Assembly: GCF_900096905.1 (NCBI RefSeq)
Contig: NZ_FMYI01000010.1
Coordinates: forward strand, 1-64,000
From: Pelagirhabdus alkalitolerans
GTDB lineage: Bacteria; Bacillota; Bacilli; Bacillales; Amphibacillaceae
DNA: 64,000 nucleotides
Direction: 5' to 3'
Shown here piece after piece: positions 24,757 through 33,430 of this stretch. Every line of letters starts with the position of its first letter. Positions within the stretch are counted from its first letter, which is position 1. Both the position numbers and the translations under genes were made by a program. The notes below the pieces were generated by a model. It was not told where the DNA came from. It searched no databases and saw nothing but the letters and a program-made list of their open reading frames with translations.

Positions 24757-25623
24757 TTGAATTTAGATATGGAGATCTTTTCGAAAATAATTAAGGAGGT
24801 TAGACAAGGTAAGGGATTAAAGCAAAAGGAAATTACTGAAAATGTAATGTCTAGAACAACTTACAGTAAAATCGAAAGAGGTTTAATAACTCCAGGTATT
24901 TTTAATTTTTATAATATTTTATCCAAACTTAATGTAGGATTTGATGAATTCTTCTACTTGTACAGTAATAATGATTTTGATGATCGTTGGAGAATCAATA
25001 ATGCATTTAGAAATACTAGGGCTAATTTTGAGGTAGATGAATTAAAAATCATCAAAAATATGTGTAATGATTTTTTAATACAGCAACAGGATAATCATAT
25101 AAATAATATAAGGAATGTATGTAATGCCCTTTTAGAAATACACAATAATAATTTGTATTCCGCCCAAAAAATAGCAAAAGCTGTGTGGAACGATCTCAGT
25201 AAAAGAGATACATGGTACTACGATGATATTTTATTAATTAACAATATTCTCTTCTTATTCGAAGAGGAAGTAATAGAAAATATGTATAACCGAGCATTAC
25301 TGAATTCAAATAAATACAATGAATTCCAAAATAACTTAAATAATAATATACAGTTCTCATTAAAGTTTAACAAATTGTCATATGATATGTTTTATGGGAA
25401 TATAAAAGAAGAGCATCATACATTAATAGAAATTTTAATTGAGGAGAGCCATAATCTAAGATATTATGACATGAAAGCTGTTCTATTAATTCGTAAAGGA
25501 CTAATTCAAGATAATAATGCACTAATAGAAAAAGGGTTAAATATCCTAGATGTTTTAGAATTAGATGAATTAGCAAATTCAGTTCGTGAAGAAATGAAAT
25601 TATATTCCTGCCAAAAATCCTAA
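24757..25623 (+). CDS. Rgg/MutR-like transcriptional regulator
   Basis: 288 residues. An N-terminal XRE-type helix-turn-helix (about 8-65, with EVRQGKGLKQKEI and SRTTYSKIERG) is followed by a long all-helical C-terminal region consistent with TPR-like repeats. This is the Rgg/GadR/MutR layout, whose members often respond to small peptides and control bacteriocin genes. TTG 24757 is chosen because the G8 tract is eight bases upstream; ATG 24769 is in frame without a ribosome site. Divergent to the bacteriocin operon, so probably its activator. No short hydrophobic signal peptide gene was found alongside. Confidence 0.72.
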   Translation: MNLDMEIFSKIIKEVRQGKGLKQKEITENVMSRTTYSKIERGLITPGIFNFYNILSKLNVGFDEFFYLYSNNDFDDRWRINNAFRNTRANFEVDELKIIKNMCNDFLIQQQDNHINNIRNVCNALLEIHNNNLYSAQKIAKAVWNDLSKRDTWYYDDILLINNILFLFEEEVIENMYNRALLNSNKYNEFQNNLNNNIQFSLKFNKLSYDMFYGNIKEEHHTLIEILIEESHNLRYYDMKAVLLIRKGLIQDNNALIEKGLNILDVLELDELANSVREEMKLYSCQKS

Positions 25624-25815
25624 AGTGCCTCATTCCTTTTTATTTCTAAGTTAAATATTAGGTTTAGCTAACCCTCACTCACCATTTTATGCGGCTTAAA
25701 AGCGAAATCATTCATAACTTGTTTTTGTCAATTCAACAAACAGCGGACATCTTCTTAAAATAATTAAAGTCAGAATAAATATAGTCAAAATATAGTCAGA
25801 AGATAAAATAAAGCA
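25624..25815. other. Spacer between regulator and group II intron remnant
   Basis: No gene or RNA is visible here. It is AT-rich and ends at the presumed 3' end of the group II intron near 25816. Confidence 0.4.
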
Positions 25816-26740
25816 ATCGAGTAGGAGGGGGTGACTAACCCCCGACCTCTCACACCACCGTGCGTACGGTTCCGTACACGGCGGTTTCTTTAAGATTGAC
25901 GTATGATTTGATATCTACCATACAAGCTTGTTAAGCCTAGGGCTCTCCAATAGGAGTTTCCTAGGCTTTTGTGTGGGACTGGGCTATGAGCTACTCGCCA
26001 ATATCCCTTTCGACTATTACCCCATTCATAGGCTTTTGAAGGATGAACACCTAGTGCTTTAAGATTCCTTACTCTTGACTTAGGAACCATCCATTCTTTC
26101 CATTTACACATTCGGAGCCTTCTTCTTATCCATTTGTCGAGATCTTTAAAGACACTCTTTGTGTCGGCAAGAGCGTAATAGCCAAGCCAACCATTGAGGT
26201 ATTTATTCAGCCGTTCGATTCTCAATTCCATTGGAATTGGCGATTTTCGTGATGTTAGCTTCCTCACTTTTGCCTTGAGACGTTTGATACTTTCCTTATG
26301 AATGCGAGTGCGGGTTTGCTTTTCAATTGTAAAGCTGAACCCCAGAAACTTTCGTTTCCACGGTCTATCAACCGCTGATTTCTCTTTATTCACTTTTAGC
26401 TTCAGCGTCTTTTCAAGGAAAGAGGTCACACTCGTCATAACTCTTTGGCCAGCCTTGCGAGACTTCACGTAAATTTGAAAGTCGTCCGCATAACGGACGA
26501 ACTTGTGCCCTCTGAATTCCAGTTCCTTATCCAATTCATTTAAAAGGATGTTAGCTAGGATCGGGCTAAGCGGACCGCCTTGTGGCGTTGCAATTTTACT
26601 TCTAGTCGCCACGCCATTGACCATCACACCTGCTTTAAGGTATTTGTAGATGAGTTTCAATACTGTCTTATCTTCGATTTTATTCGCTAAAATCCCCATG
26701 AGTTTATCATGGTTCACTGTATCAACGAAAAAATCTCGAC
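25816..26740 (-). mobile_element. Group II intron, 3' part only
   Basis: Holds the C-terminal half of the intron-encoded protein and, after its stop, a domain V-like hairpin (minus strand: CGCCGTGTACG pairing with CGTACGCACGG at about 25883-25851) and a domain VI-like GGGGGTTAGTCACCCCC stem ending near TACTCGAT (25816). The 5' ribozyme domains and first reverse transcriptase blocks are missing, so it is not mobile. It lies downstream of the rpsI terminator in the same orientation. Confidence 0.75.
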
Positions 26741-26804
26741 ACCAAAGAAAACACGTTTCATAGCAGCTGAGCGCTCCTACAAAACGTGTTTGGATTATTA
26801 TCAA
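25890..26804 (-). pseudogene. Group II intron reverse transcriptase/maturase, N-truncated
   Basis: Homology begins at about codon 23 (DTVNHDKLMGIL) and runs to the end, covering RT blocks from there on: TPQGGPLSPILANILL and the catalytic RYADDFQIY. The maturase X region follows with LNKYLNGWLGYYALADT. The terminal YWRVAHSP and RALGLTSLYGRYQ segments are typical of this intron class. The first ~22 codons are not RT-like and come from flanking DNA. Blocks 0-2 with the first metal-binding aspartates are lost or disrupted, so it should be inactive. Confidence 0.88.
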
Positions 26805-26850
26805 ATAAATCGACTTTTATTCTTCACCAACTTCATTTGACAAAGAACCA

Positions 26851-26889
26851 CAAAAAAGACCCTTCCCACAAATGTGAGAAGAGTCTTTG
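26851..26889 (-). terminator. Terminator of the rplM-rpsI operon
   Basis: On minus: CAAAGACTCTTCTCACA, two-base loop region, then TGTGGGAAGGGTCTTTTTTG, a long near-perfect stem with six T. Confidence 0.88.
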
Positions 26890-26900
26890 TAAAAAACATA

Positions 26901-27293
26901 TTAACGTTTTGAGAACTGTGGTGCACGACGTGCTTTCTTAAGACCGTATTTCTTACGCTCTTTCATACGAGCATCACGAGTTAAGAATCCTGCGCGTTTA
27001 AGTGATCCACGGTATTCTGGGTCAGCTTCTAGTAGGGCGCGTGCTACACCATGACGAATTGCACCTGCTTGTCCAGTGAATCCACCACCATGTACATTTA
27101 CCAATACATCGTAGCTGCCTTCAGTTTCTGTTAAAGCTAAAGGTTGTTTAGCGATTGTACGTAGTGTTTCATATGGGAAGAAATCTTCCGCATCACGGTC
27201 GTTTACAGTCATACGTCCAGTTCCTGGTACTAAACGTACACGAGCTGTTGATTTTTTACGGCGTCCGGTTCCGTAGTATTGTACTTGTGCCAC
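26901..27293 (-). CDS. rpsI: 30S ribosomal protein S9
   Basis: 130 residues, full length. Begins AQVQYYGTGRRKKSTARV and ends in the basic tail ARRAPQFSKR that reaches tRNA in the P site. GTG start at 27293 behind AAAAGGAGG. It follows rplM by 20 bases in the conserved rplM-rpsI pair and has its own terminator. In B. subtilis ybaJ, ybaK and cwlD come next; here the intron remnant and bacteriocin locus do. Confidence 0.97.
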   Translation of the reverse strand: MAQVQYYGTGRRKKSTARVRLVPGTGRMTVNDRDAEDFFPYETLRTIAKQPLALTETEGSYDVLVNVHGGGFTGQAGAIRHGVARALLEADPEYRGSLKRAGFLTRDARMKERKKYGLKKARRAPQFSKR

Positions 27294-27313
27294 TATTAAT
27301 TACCTCCTTTTAA

Positions 27314-27751
27314 TTATCCACGAAGTTCGTATGCTTCTGGTTTTTGTGCTTGATGCTTATGCTCTGCTCCACGGTATACGTGTAGTTTTTTAGCCATTTT
27401 ACGACCAAGGCTGCCTTTTGGAAGCATACCTTTAACGGTTAGCTCTAACATTCTTTCAGGTTTCTTCTCTCTCATCACACCAGCTGATGTAGACTTAAGT
27501 CCACCTGGGTGATTTGAGTGACGATAATACATTTTATCGTTCAGTTTGTTACCTGTTAATTCAATTTTTTCAGCGTTGATGATGATCACGTTATCACCTG
27601 TATCCACATGTGGTGTATACGTTGGTTTGTGCTTACCGCGTAAAAGTGTTGCCACTTCACTTGCAAGACGACCAAGTGTTTGACCTTCAGCATCAACAAC
27701 TAACCATTTACGTTCAATGTTAGCTTCATTTGCCATGAAAGTTGTACGCAT
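27314..27751 (-). CDS. rplM: 50S ribosomal protein L13
   Basis: 145 residues. Start ATG 27751 (MRTTFMANEANIERKWLVVD) follows AGGAGG; the longer open frame upstream is leader. GHKHQAQKP-type end (EHKHQAQKPEAYELRG) is typical. It assembles early on 23S rRNA. It has its own promoter 140 bases upstream rather than depending only on truA. Confidence 0.97.
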   Translation of the reverse strand: MRTTFMANEANIERKWLVVDAEGQTLGRLASEVATLLRGKHKPTYTPHVDTGDNVIIINAEKIELTGNKLNDKMYYRHSNHPGGLKSTSAGVMREKKPERMLELTVKGMLPKGSLGRKMAKKLHVYRGAEHKHQAQKPEAYELRG

Positions 27752-27918
27752 GTTGATTACCTCCTGTATATCGATCCATTTTAATTTTGTTCGGTCCAAA
27801 ATTTTTGAGTTTTGGTTGATTTGATCTTATATTCTACACAATTAACTTTCCGGGGCCAATCGTGGTATAGAAATAAAATGCCATAGATCATCTTATAATA
27901 AATACGTTGAAATGTCAA
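27752..27918 (-). promoter_or_regulatory. Promoter and leader of rplM-rpsI
   Basis: TTGACA (27918-27913), 17 bases, TAAGAT (27895-27890), giving a leader of about 130 bases. Bacillales rplM is preceded by the autoregulatory L13 leader RNA, so this leader probably is one; I did not fold it. Confidence 0.6.
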
Positions 27919-27947
27919 TAGCTGTTCACCCGGAAACGTTGCTTTTT

Positions 27948-28697
27948 TTAATCGAATGTATGATACTCCACCTCTTTTAAATATAACCCTTGAGGTGCGG
28001 CTGTTTTCCCGGCATTCGATCGGTCTTTGGATGCGATTATTTTTTGCATGGTTTCCGGAGGCATTTTCCCTTCTCCAATTGCCATTAACGTACCAACAAT
28101 AATCCGCACCATATTGTATAAAAAACCACTTCCCGAGACAGTGAAACGTATCGTGTGACCTTCTTTTTCTATGTGTGCCAGGTAAATCTCTCGTACTTTA
28201 CTTCCTTTAACCGTATGGTTGGCTGCACAAAACGCTGAGAAATCATGCTCACCTTCTAAATATGAGCATGCTTCTTTCATAGCATTTAGATCAAGTTCAT
28301 GTTTAACATGATGCATATAGTGACGCTGAAATGGATCAGGAATCGGTGCATTATCGATCATATATTGATACGTCTTTTGTTTAACGTTATAACGTGCGTG
28401 AAAATGATCGCCAACTTCTCTCACATTTGTCACGACGATATCTGCTGGTAGCAGTGAATTTAAAGCTCGAGTCCAATTTTCGAGTGGAATGGATAAAGAT
28501 GAATCAAAATGAAAGGTTTGTCCCAATGCATGAACACCTGCATCAGTCCGACCAGATGCGTAGATTCTAATCGTTTCCCCTTTATGCAACTTCATCAGTG
28601 CCTTTTCAATTGTCGATTGAATGGTCGTTTGATTCGGTTGGATTTGATAACCTGCGTAATAAGTCCCGTCATAAGTGACCGTTGCTAATAGACGCAT
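27948..28697 (-). CDS. truA: tRNA pseudouridine synthase A
   Basis: 249 residues. Catalytic Asp lies in ASGRTDAGVHALGQ (about 48-61). It makes pseudouridine at positions 38-40 of the tRNA anticodon arm. C-terminal GSGFLYNMVRIIVGTL is a TruA hallmark. It is 12 bases after ecfT in the conserved ecfA1-ecfA2-ecfT-truA string. Confidence 0.95.
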   Translation of the reverse strand: MRLLATVTYDGTYYAGYQIQPNQTTIQSTIEKALMKLHKGETIRIYASGRTDAGVHALGQTFHFDSSLSIPLENWTRALNSLLPADIVVTNVREVGDHFHARYNVKQKTYQYMIDNAPIPDPFQRHYMHHVKHELDLNAMKEACSYLEGEHDFSAFCAANHTVKGSKVREIYLAHIEKEGHTIRFTVSGSGFLYNMVRIIVGTLMAIGEGKMPPETMQKIIASKDRSNAGKTAAPQGLYLKEVEYHTFD

Positions 28698-28709
28698 ACA
28701 TGTATCTCC

Positions 28710-29507
28710 TTACTGTCTTAATATAAATAAACCGGTTAATACGAAAGTAAATATGATAAAGGCATACCAATCGATCCGCTCAATCGCTAGCGCTCTCAGT
28801 TTAGTCCGGCCTTCTCCACCTTGATAACCTCTTGCTTCCATCGCCATAGCTAACTCTTCTGCACGTTTAAACGCACTGACAAACAATGGCACAAGCAATG
28901 GAACGACTGCTTGGATCCGGTCTTTAATAGGGCCTGTTTTAAAATCTACACCTCTTGAGGCTTGCGCTTTTGAAATCTTTTCAGCCTCTTGCATTAATGT
29001 AGGAATAAAGCGCAATGAAATAGACATCATGAGTGCCAATTCATGCACCGGAAACCTAAATCGTTTCAATGGATTTAAGAGCGTTTCAATGGCGTCTGTA
29101 ATTTCAATTGGCGTTGTCGTTAACGTTAACATCGATGTAAACAAGATTAATAAAAAGAACCTTATTGAAATTTGAATGCCTTGGGCGATTGCACCTGAAT
29201 AAATAGGAAACCCTATAATTCGGAAGAGAATGTCGCCTTCATGTGTGACAAACAAGTGTAAGAAAAAGGTAAACACGATTAAAAACCACACAGGTGTTAG
29301 TCCTTTAGCAATATACCGGAGTCTGATCTTTGTACTTAGTGCAGTAAAAGCTGCAAACAAAGTCAACCAACCATAACTCATAAAGTTATTAGCAAAAAAA
29401 ACAAAGACGACAAACAAGAAGATAATAATCATTTTCGTACGAGGATCGAGTCTATGAATCATCGACTGGCTGGGGACGTATTGACCAATAATTAAAGAAC
29501 TAGCCAT
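28710..29507 (-). CDS. ecfT: ECF transporter transmembrane protein EcfT
   Basis: 265 residues, five to six membrane helices with the long cytoplasmic coupling helices that dock on the ATPases; ARS-like coupling motif AQASRGVDF and AMEARGYQGGEGR are visible. It forms the energising module with EcfA1 and EcfA2 and serves many exchangeable vitamin-binding S components encoded elsewhere. Its ATG overlaps the ecfA2 stop by eight bases. Confidence 0.95.
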   Translation of the reverse strand: MASSLIIGQYVPSQSMIHRLDPRTKMIIIFLFVVFVFFANNFMSYGWLTLFAAFTALSTKIRLRYIAKGLTPVWFLIVFTFFLHLFVTHEGDILFRIIGFPIYSGAIAQGIQISIRFFLLILFTSMLTLTTTPIEITDAIETLLNPLKRFRFPVHELALMMSISLRFIPTLMQEAEKISKAQASRGVDFKTGPIKDRIQAVVPLLVPLFVSAFKRAEELAMAMEARGYQGGEGRTKLRALAIERIDWYAFIIFTFVLTGLFILRQ

Positions 29508-30372
29508 CTATCTCATCCCCTTTCACGACGCTCTGAATCGTTTTTGCTAGTTGTTTCATGTCTGAGTGCACATAAGGCATATCGCGGCTGAAACGTTCTT
29601 CAAACGCTTTAAGAAAGGCAATTTTTTCTGGAATATCGAGTTGCACCTGCTGCAATTTCTCTTTTTGAACAAAAATATCTTCTGGATTGCCTTCCATAAA
29701 CTTTTTACCATTTTCTAAAATGATGACATGATCCGCATATTCGAGGGCATCCTCCATACTATGTGTCACGAGAATTGTCGTTAAATCTTCTGATTCATGT
29801 AACGAATAAAACATGTCCATCATTTCTTTTTGACCTTTAGGATCTAACCCTGCGGTCGGTTCATCTAGAACGAGCACGCGTGGGTTCATCGCAAGCACAC
29901 CAGCAATCGCAACTCGTCTCATTTGGCCACCGCTTAAATCAAACGGCGAGCGATCTAACAAATCTTCTGATAACTGAACAGCCTGCATAACTTTTGGAAT
30001 ACGCTCTTGTATTTCGTCATCAGTAGCCCCAAAATTTTTCGGACCAAAAGCTATGTCTTTTTCAATCGTCTCTTCAAATAGCTGATGCTCTGGATATTGA
30101 AAGACAATCCCCACTTGTTTACGTAACATTTTAATATTAGACGTTTTTTCATCAGGTGCTAAGGTGAAGTCCCCCATCTTAACTTGACCCGATGTGGGCT
30201 TAAGTAAACCGTTTAAATGCTGAATCAGTGTCGACTTGCCTGAGCCAGTGTGTCCGACAATTGCAACATAAGAACCACGATCAATGGAAAAGGACAAATC
30301 GTTCAGTGCAGTGTATTCAAATGGGCTATTCGGTTGGTAAGTATGACTTACGTTTTTAAATGATATGTCCAT
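29500..30372 (-). CDS. ecfA2: ECF transporter ATPase EcfA2
   Basis: 290 residues. Walker A VGHTGSGKST (about 38-47), Q-loop VFQYPEHQLF, signature LSGGQMRRVA, Walker B VLVLDEPTAGLD, switch VTHS. The C-terminal extension (about 240-290) is typical of EcfA proteins. It overlaps ecfA1 by 25 bases, implying coupled synthesis of the two different ATPases in equal amounts. Confidence 0.95.
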   Translation of the reverse strand: MDISFKNVSHTYQPNSPFEYTALNDLSFSIDRGSYVAIVGHTGSGKSTLIQHLNGLLKPTSGQVKMGDFTLAPDEKTSNIKMLRKQVGIVFQYPEHQLFEETIEKDIAFGPKNFGATDDEIQERIPKVMQAVQLSEDLLDRSPFDLSGGQMRRVAIAGVLAMNPRVLVLDEPTAGLDPKGQKEMMDMFYSLHESEDLTTILVTHSMEDALEYADHVIILENGKKFMEGNPEDIFVQKEKLQQVQLDIPEKIAFLKAFEERFSRDMPYVHSDMKQLAKTIQSVVKGDEIDG

Positions 30373-31187
30373 AAAGCATCCAGTAACTCCTTTTGATCAA
30401 GTGGTGTTCTTTCTAACTCAATGTTGAGTCGTTTTAATTCATTCGCTAATTTCGCGCTAAACGGTACATCTAGACCGATTGATTGTAGTGCTTCTTCTTT
30501 AGTGAAAAGATCCCTCGGTTTCGTTTCTAACCAGACCTCACCATCATTCATAACAATCACTCTATCAGCTGAAATGATTTCATTTAAATCATGTGTAATC
30601 GTAATTAAATTTAGTGGATGATTTTGTTTGACTTCATTCACTGTTGTTAAAATCTCTTGCCGACCTTTAGGATCAAGCATGGCGGTTGCTTCGTCTAATA
30701 TAATGACATCGGGTCTAATGGCTAACACACCCGCAATGGCAACACGCTGCTTTTGACCTCCAGATAAGCGATGTGGTTCATGTAAAAGATAATCTTTCAT
30801 ACGAACCGCAGCTAAACTTGAATCAATGCGTTGAATCATGTCGATTCTTTCAATACCCCTATTTTCAAGTCCAAATGCAACATCATCTCGTACCGTTGTA
30901 CCGACAAACTGATTATCTGGATTTTGAAAAACCATACCGACTTTTTTTCTTACATCCCATATCGTATTTTCGTTCACGCTTGTCCCGTGTACAATTATTT
31001 CACCTTCGTCAGGAAATAATAAACCATTAATTAATTTGGCGATCGTCGATTTCCCTGAACCATTATGACCAATAATCGCCACCGATTGGTCTGAGCGAAT
31101 GGTGAAACTAACATCCTTTAGCACCCATGGTTGATCATCAGCATAACGAAATGACACATTTCGAAACTCTATCTGTGTTTGATTCAT
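30348..31187 (-). CDS. ecfA1: ECF transporter ATPase EcfA1
   Basis: 279 residues. Walker A IGHNGSGKST, Q-loop VFQNPDNQFV, signature LSGGQKQRVAIAG, Walker B VIILDEATAMLD, switch THD. ATG 31187 is chosen because GGGGGAA lies before it; an open extension of eight codons lacks a site. First gene after the alpha-operon terminator. The 31188-31380 gap upstream is AT-rich and may hold its promoter, though I see no clear one. Confidence 0.95.
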   Translation of the reverse strand: MNQTQIEFRNVSFRYADDQPWVLKDVSFTIRSDQSVAIIGHNGSGKSTIAKLINGLLFPDEGEIIVHGTSVNENTIWDVRKKVGMVFQNPDNQFVGTTVRDDVAFGLENRGIERIDMIQRIDSSLAAVRMKDYLLHEPHRLSGGQKQRVAIAGVLAIRPDVIILDEATAMLDPKGRQEILTTVNEVKQNHPLNLITITHDLNEIISADRVIVMNDGEVWLETKPRDLFTKEEALQSIGLDVPFSAKLANELKRLNIELERTPLDQKELLDALWTYHLKT

Positions 31188-31382
31188 CTTAATTCCCCCA
31201 ACTCCCGACAAATTATTTCCCTGGAAATGATTTTCCGAAGAAAAGATGTCTGAAGATCCGTCTCTTCGTACTTAACTTCATATTTTATCACATTCACACA
31301 GTGTTCACATCTTATTTTGACAACATTTTAAACGTTTGATCTAATCACAAGAAAATTAGTTTTGATAAATGATTTCAAACAC

Positions 31383-31431
31383 AAAAAAAGGGCTTGGATT
31401 CACCTCTCGTTAGAGACTTGATCCTGCCCTT
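31383..31431 (-). terminator. Terminator of the S10-spc-alpha gene block
   Basis: Minus strand AAGGGCAGGATC pairs with GAATCCAAGCCCTT, then T7. It lies 19 bases beyond the rplQ stop. Confidence 0.85.
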
Positions 31432-31449
31432 CATCTTGTATGGTTTATA

Positions 31450-31803
31450 TTAAACTAACTCAATAATCGCCATTTCTGCACCATCACCACGACGAGGTCC
31501 TAGCTTTAGTACACGTGTGTAACCACCTTGGCGGTCCTCATAACGTGTTGCGATATCATTGAAAAGTTTTTGAACTGCATCTTCAGTTTCGCTAGCATCT
31601 TTCTTATATAGGAAAGATGATGCTTGACGACGAGCGTGTAGATCACCGCGCTTACCTAAAGTGATCATCTTCTCAACAACTGAACGCAACTCTTTTGCTT
31701 TCGCTTCAGTCGTTTCTAAACGCTCATTAATAATCAAGTCAGTTGCAAGGTTTCTTAACATTGCCATTCGCGCATCTGTTGTTCTACCTAGTTTTCTAGC
31801 CAT
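31450..31803 (-). CDS. rplQ: 50S ribosomal protein L17
   Basis: 117 residues, full length (bacterial form without C-terminal extension). MARKLGRTTDARMAMLRNLA start and GPRRGDGAEMAIIELV end are typical. Last gene before the major terminator, 42 bases after rpoA; ribosome site GGAGG. Confidence 0.97.
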   Translation of the reverse strand: MARKLGRTTDARMAMLRNLATDLIINERLETTEAKAKELRSVVEKMITLGKRGDLHARRQASSFLYKKDASETEDAVQKLFNDIATRYEDRQGGYTRVLKLGPRRGDGAEMAIIELV

Positions 31804-31845
31804 CTTGATACCCTCCTTTTCTCGAATTCTCTAAAGGTTGTATGA

Positions 31846-32790
31846 CTATTCTTCTTTACGAAGGCCTAAGCCCAAGTCATCTAACTTATGCTTCACTTCT
31901 TCAAGTGATTTACGTCCTAAGTTACGAACCTTCATCATATCATCTTCTGATTTATTAGCGAGCTCTTGTACGGTATTGATACCCGCACGTTTTAAACAGT
32001 TGTAAGAACGAACCGATAAATCGAGTTCTTCAATTGTCATCTCGAGCACTTTTTCTTTTTGGTCTTCTTCTTTTTCGATCATGATTTCAGCACTTTTAGC
32101 CTCATCAGTTAAGCCAACAAAGATATCTAAGTGTTCAGTGAAAATTTTCGCACCTAAAGAAACAGCTTCTTCTGGGCGAATGCTTCCGTCTGTCCAAACA
32201 TCAAGTGTTAACTTATCGAAATTCGTAATTTGACCAACACGTGTGTTTTCCACTTGGAAAGTTGCACGTGATACAGGTGTGAAAATTGAGTCAACTGGAA
32301 TAACACCAATTGGTCGCTCGTCATGATTATTAACATCCGCTGGACGGTAGCCACGGCCACGTTCAGCAGTAATCTTCATGCGTAAATTAGCGTTGCTTCC
32401 TAATGTGGCGATATGAAGATCCGGATTAAGGATTTCCACATCACTATCATAAGTAATATCTGCAGCTGTAACGACACCTTCACCTTGCACATCAATCTCT
32501 AGTGTTTTTTCCTCTTCAGAGTAAACTTTAAGGGCTAACTGCTTGAGATTAAGAACAACCGTCGTAACGTCTTCTACAACGCCTTCGATCGTAGAGTACT
32601 CGTGAAGCACGCCATCAATTTGTACAGATGTTACTGCAGCACCAGGAAGTGAGGATAATAGAATACGACGCAAGGAGTTTCCTAGTGTAGTCCCATATCC
32701 ACGTTCTAGTGGTTCTACGACAAACTTTCCAAATGTAGCATCATCACTGATTTCTACAGCTTCTATCTTTGGCTTTTCTATTTCGATCAT
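31846..32790 (-). CDS. rpoA: RNA polymerase alpha subunit
   Basis: 314 residues. N-terminal dimerisation domain (about 1-230, with LERGYGTTLGNSLRRILLSS) and C-terminal DNA- and activator-binding domain (about 245-312, SVRSYNCLKRAGINTVQEL, RNLGRKSLEEVKHKL). It starts polymerase assembly and contacts UP elements. The linker is Glu/Lys rich. A 225-base gap with a hairpin separates it from rpsK. Confidence 0.98.
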   Translation of the reverse strand: MIEIEKPKIEAVEISDDATFGKFVVEPLERGYGTTLGNSLRRILLSSLPGAAVTSVQIDGVLHEYSTIEGVVEDVTTVVLNLKQLALKVYSEEEKTLEIDVQGEGVVTAADITYDSDVEILNPDLHIATLGSNANLRMKITAERGRGYRPADVNNHDERPIGVIPVDSIFTPVSRATFQVENTRVGQITNFDKLTLDVWTDGSIRPEEAVSLGAKIFTEHLDIFVGLTDEAKSAEIMIEKEEDQKEKVLEMTIEELDLSVRSYNCLKRAGINTVQELANKSEDDMMKVRNLGRKSLEEVKHKLDDLGLGLRKEE

Positions 32791-32821
32791 TTATAAAACC
32801 CTCCTTTGAACGTCGAAACCC

Positions 32822-32843
32822 CGGTTAGACATCTGTCTAACCG
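32822..32843 (-). promoter_or_regulatory. Hairpin in the rpsK-rpoA gap
   Basis: CGGTTAGAC and its perfect inverse GTCTAACCG with a four-base loop, about 30 bases before the rpoA ribosome site. No T run, so not a terminator; may be a processing or regulatory structure. The rest of 32844-33015 shows no gene. Confidence 0.5.
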
Positions 32844-33015
32844 AAATTCCTCAGGTAGGCAGTTCCCGTTTCTGCACTATCTTCTATTCGTATATGTTGT
32901 CTATCCACTAAAGATGCTAAATCCGAGAATGGTCAAAGCTTAATACCTTCAAACGTTCTACTTTAAGCGATTATCATCCATTATAGACATGGTGACAAAT
33001 TCTATACGGATAAAA

Positions 33016-33405
33016 TTATACACGGCGACGTTTTGGTGGGCGACAGCCATTGTGAGGAACTGGTGTAACATCAACAATCGCTGTTACTTCTAAGCCAGTA
33101 GCTTGAAGAGCACGGATTGCCGCTTCACGACCTGCACCAGGACCTTTTACAGTTACTTCTAATGTTTTTAAACCATGTTCTTGCGCAGCTTTACCTGCAG
33201 CTTCTGCTGCCATTTGTGCTGCAAATGGTGTTGATTTACGTGAACCTCTAAAGCCTAACGCACCAGCACTGCTCCAGCTAACTGCGTTACCTTGTACGTC
33301 CGTAATCGTAACAATTGTGTTATTAAATGTTGAACGAATGTGAGCCACACCCGTGTCAATATTCTTTTTCACGCGTTTTTTACGTGTATTGGTTTTACGA
33401 GCCAT
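33016..33405 (-). CDS. rpsK: 30S ribosomal protein S11
   Basis: 129 residues. AHIRSTFNNTIVTITD start and DVTPVPHNGCRPPKRRRV end are universal S11 features. It forms part of the mRNA exit platform. 25 bases after rpsM, AGGAGG before ATG. Confidence 0.97.
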   Translation of the reverse strand: MARKTNTRKKRVKKNIDTGVAHIRSTFNNTIVTITDVQGNAVSWSSAGALGFRGSRKSTPFAAQMAAEAAGKAAQEHGLKTLEVTVKGPGAGREAAIRALQATGLEVTAIVDVTPVPHNGCRPPKRRRV

Positions 33406-33430
33406 TAGATTGATAAACCTCCTTTAATGC

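Noticed and set aside
25367..25633. 88-codon minus-strand frame opposite the regulator
   Set aside because: Antisense to the Rgg-like gene, no ribosome site or homology.
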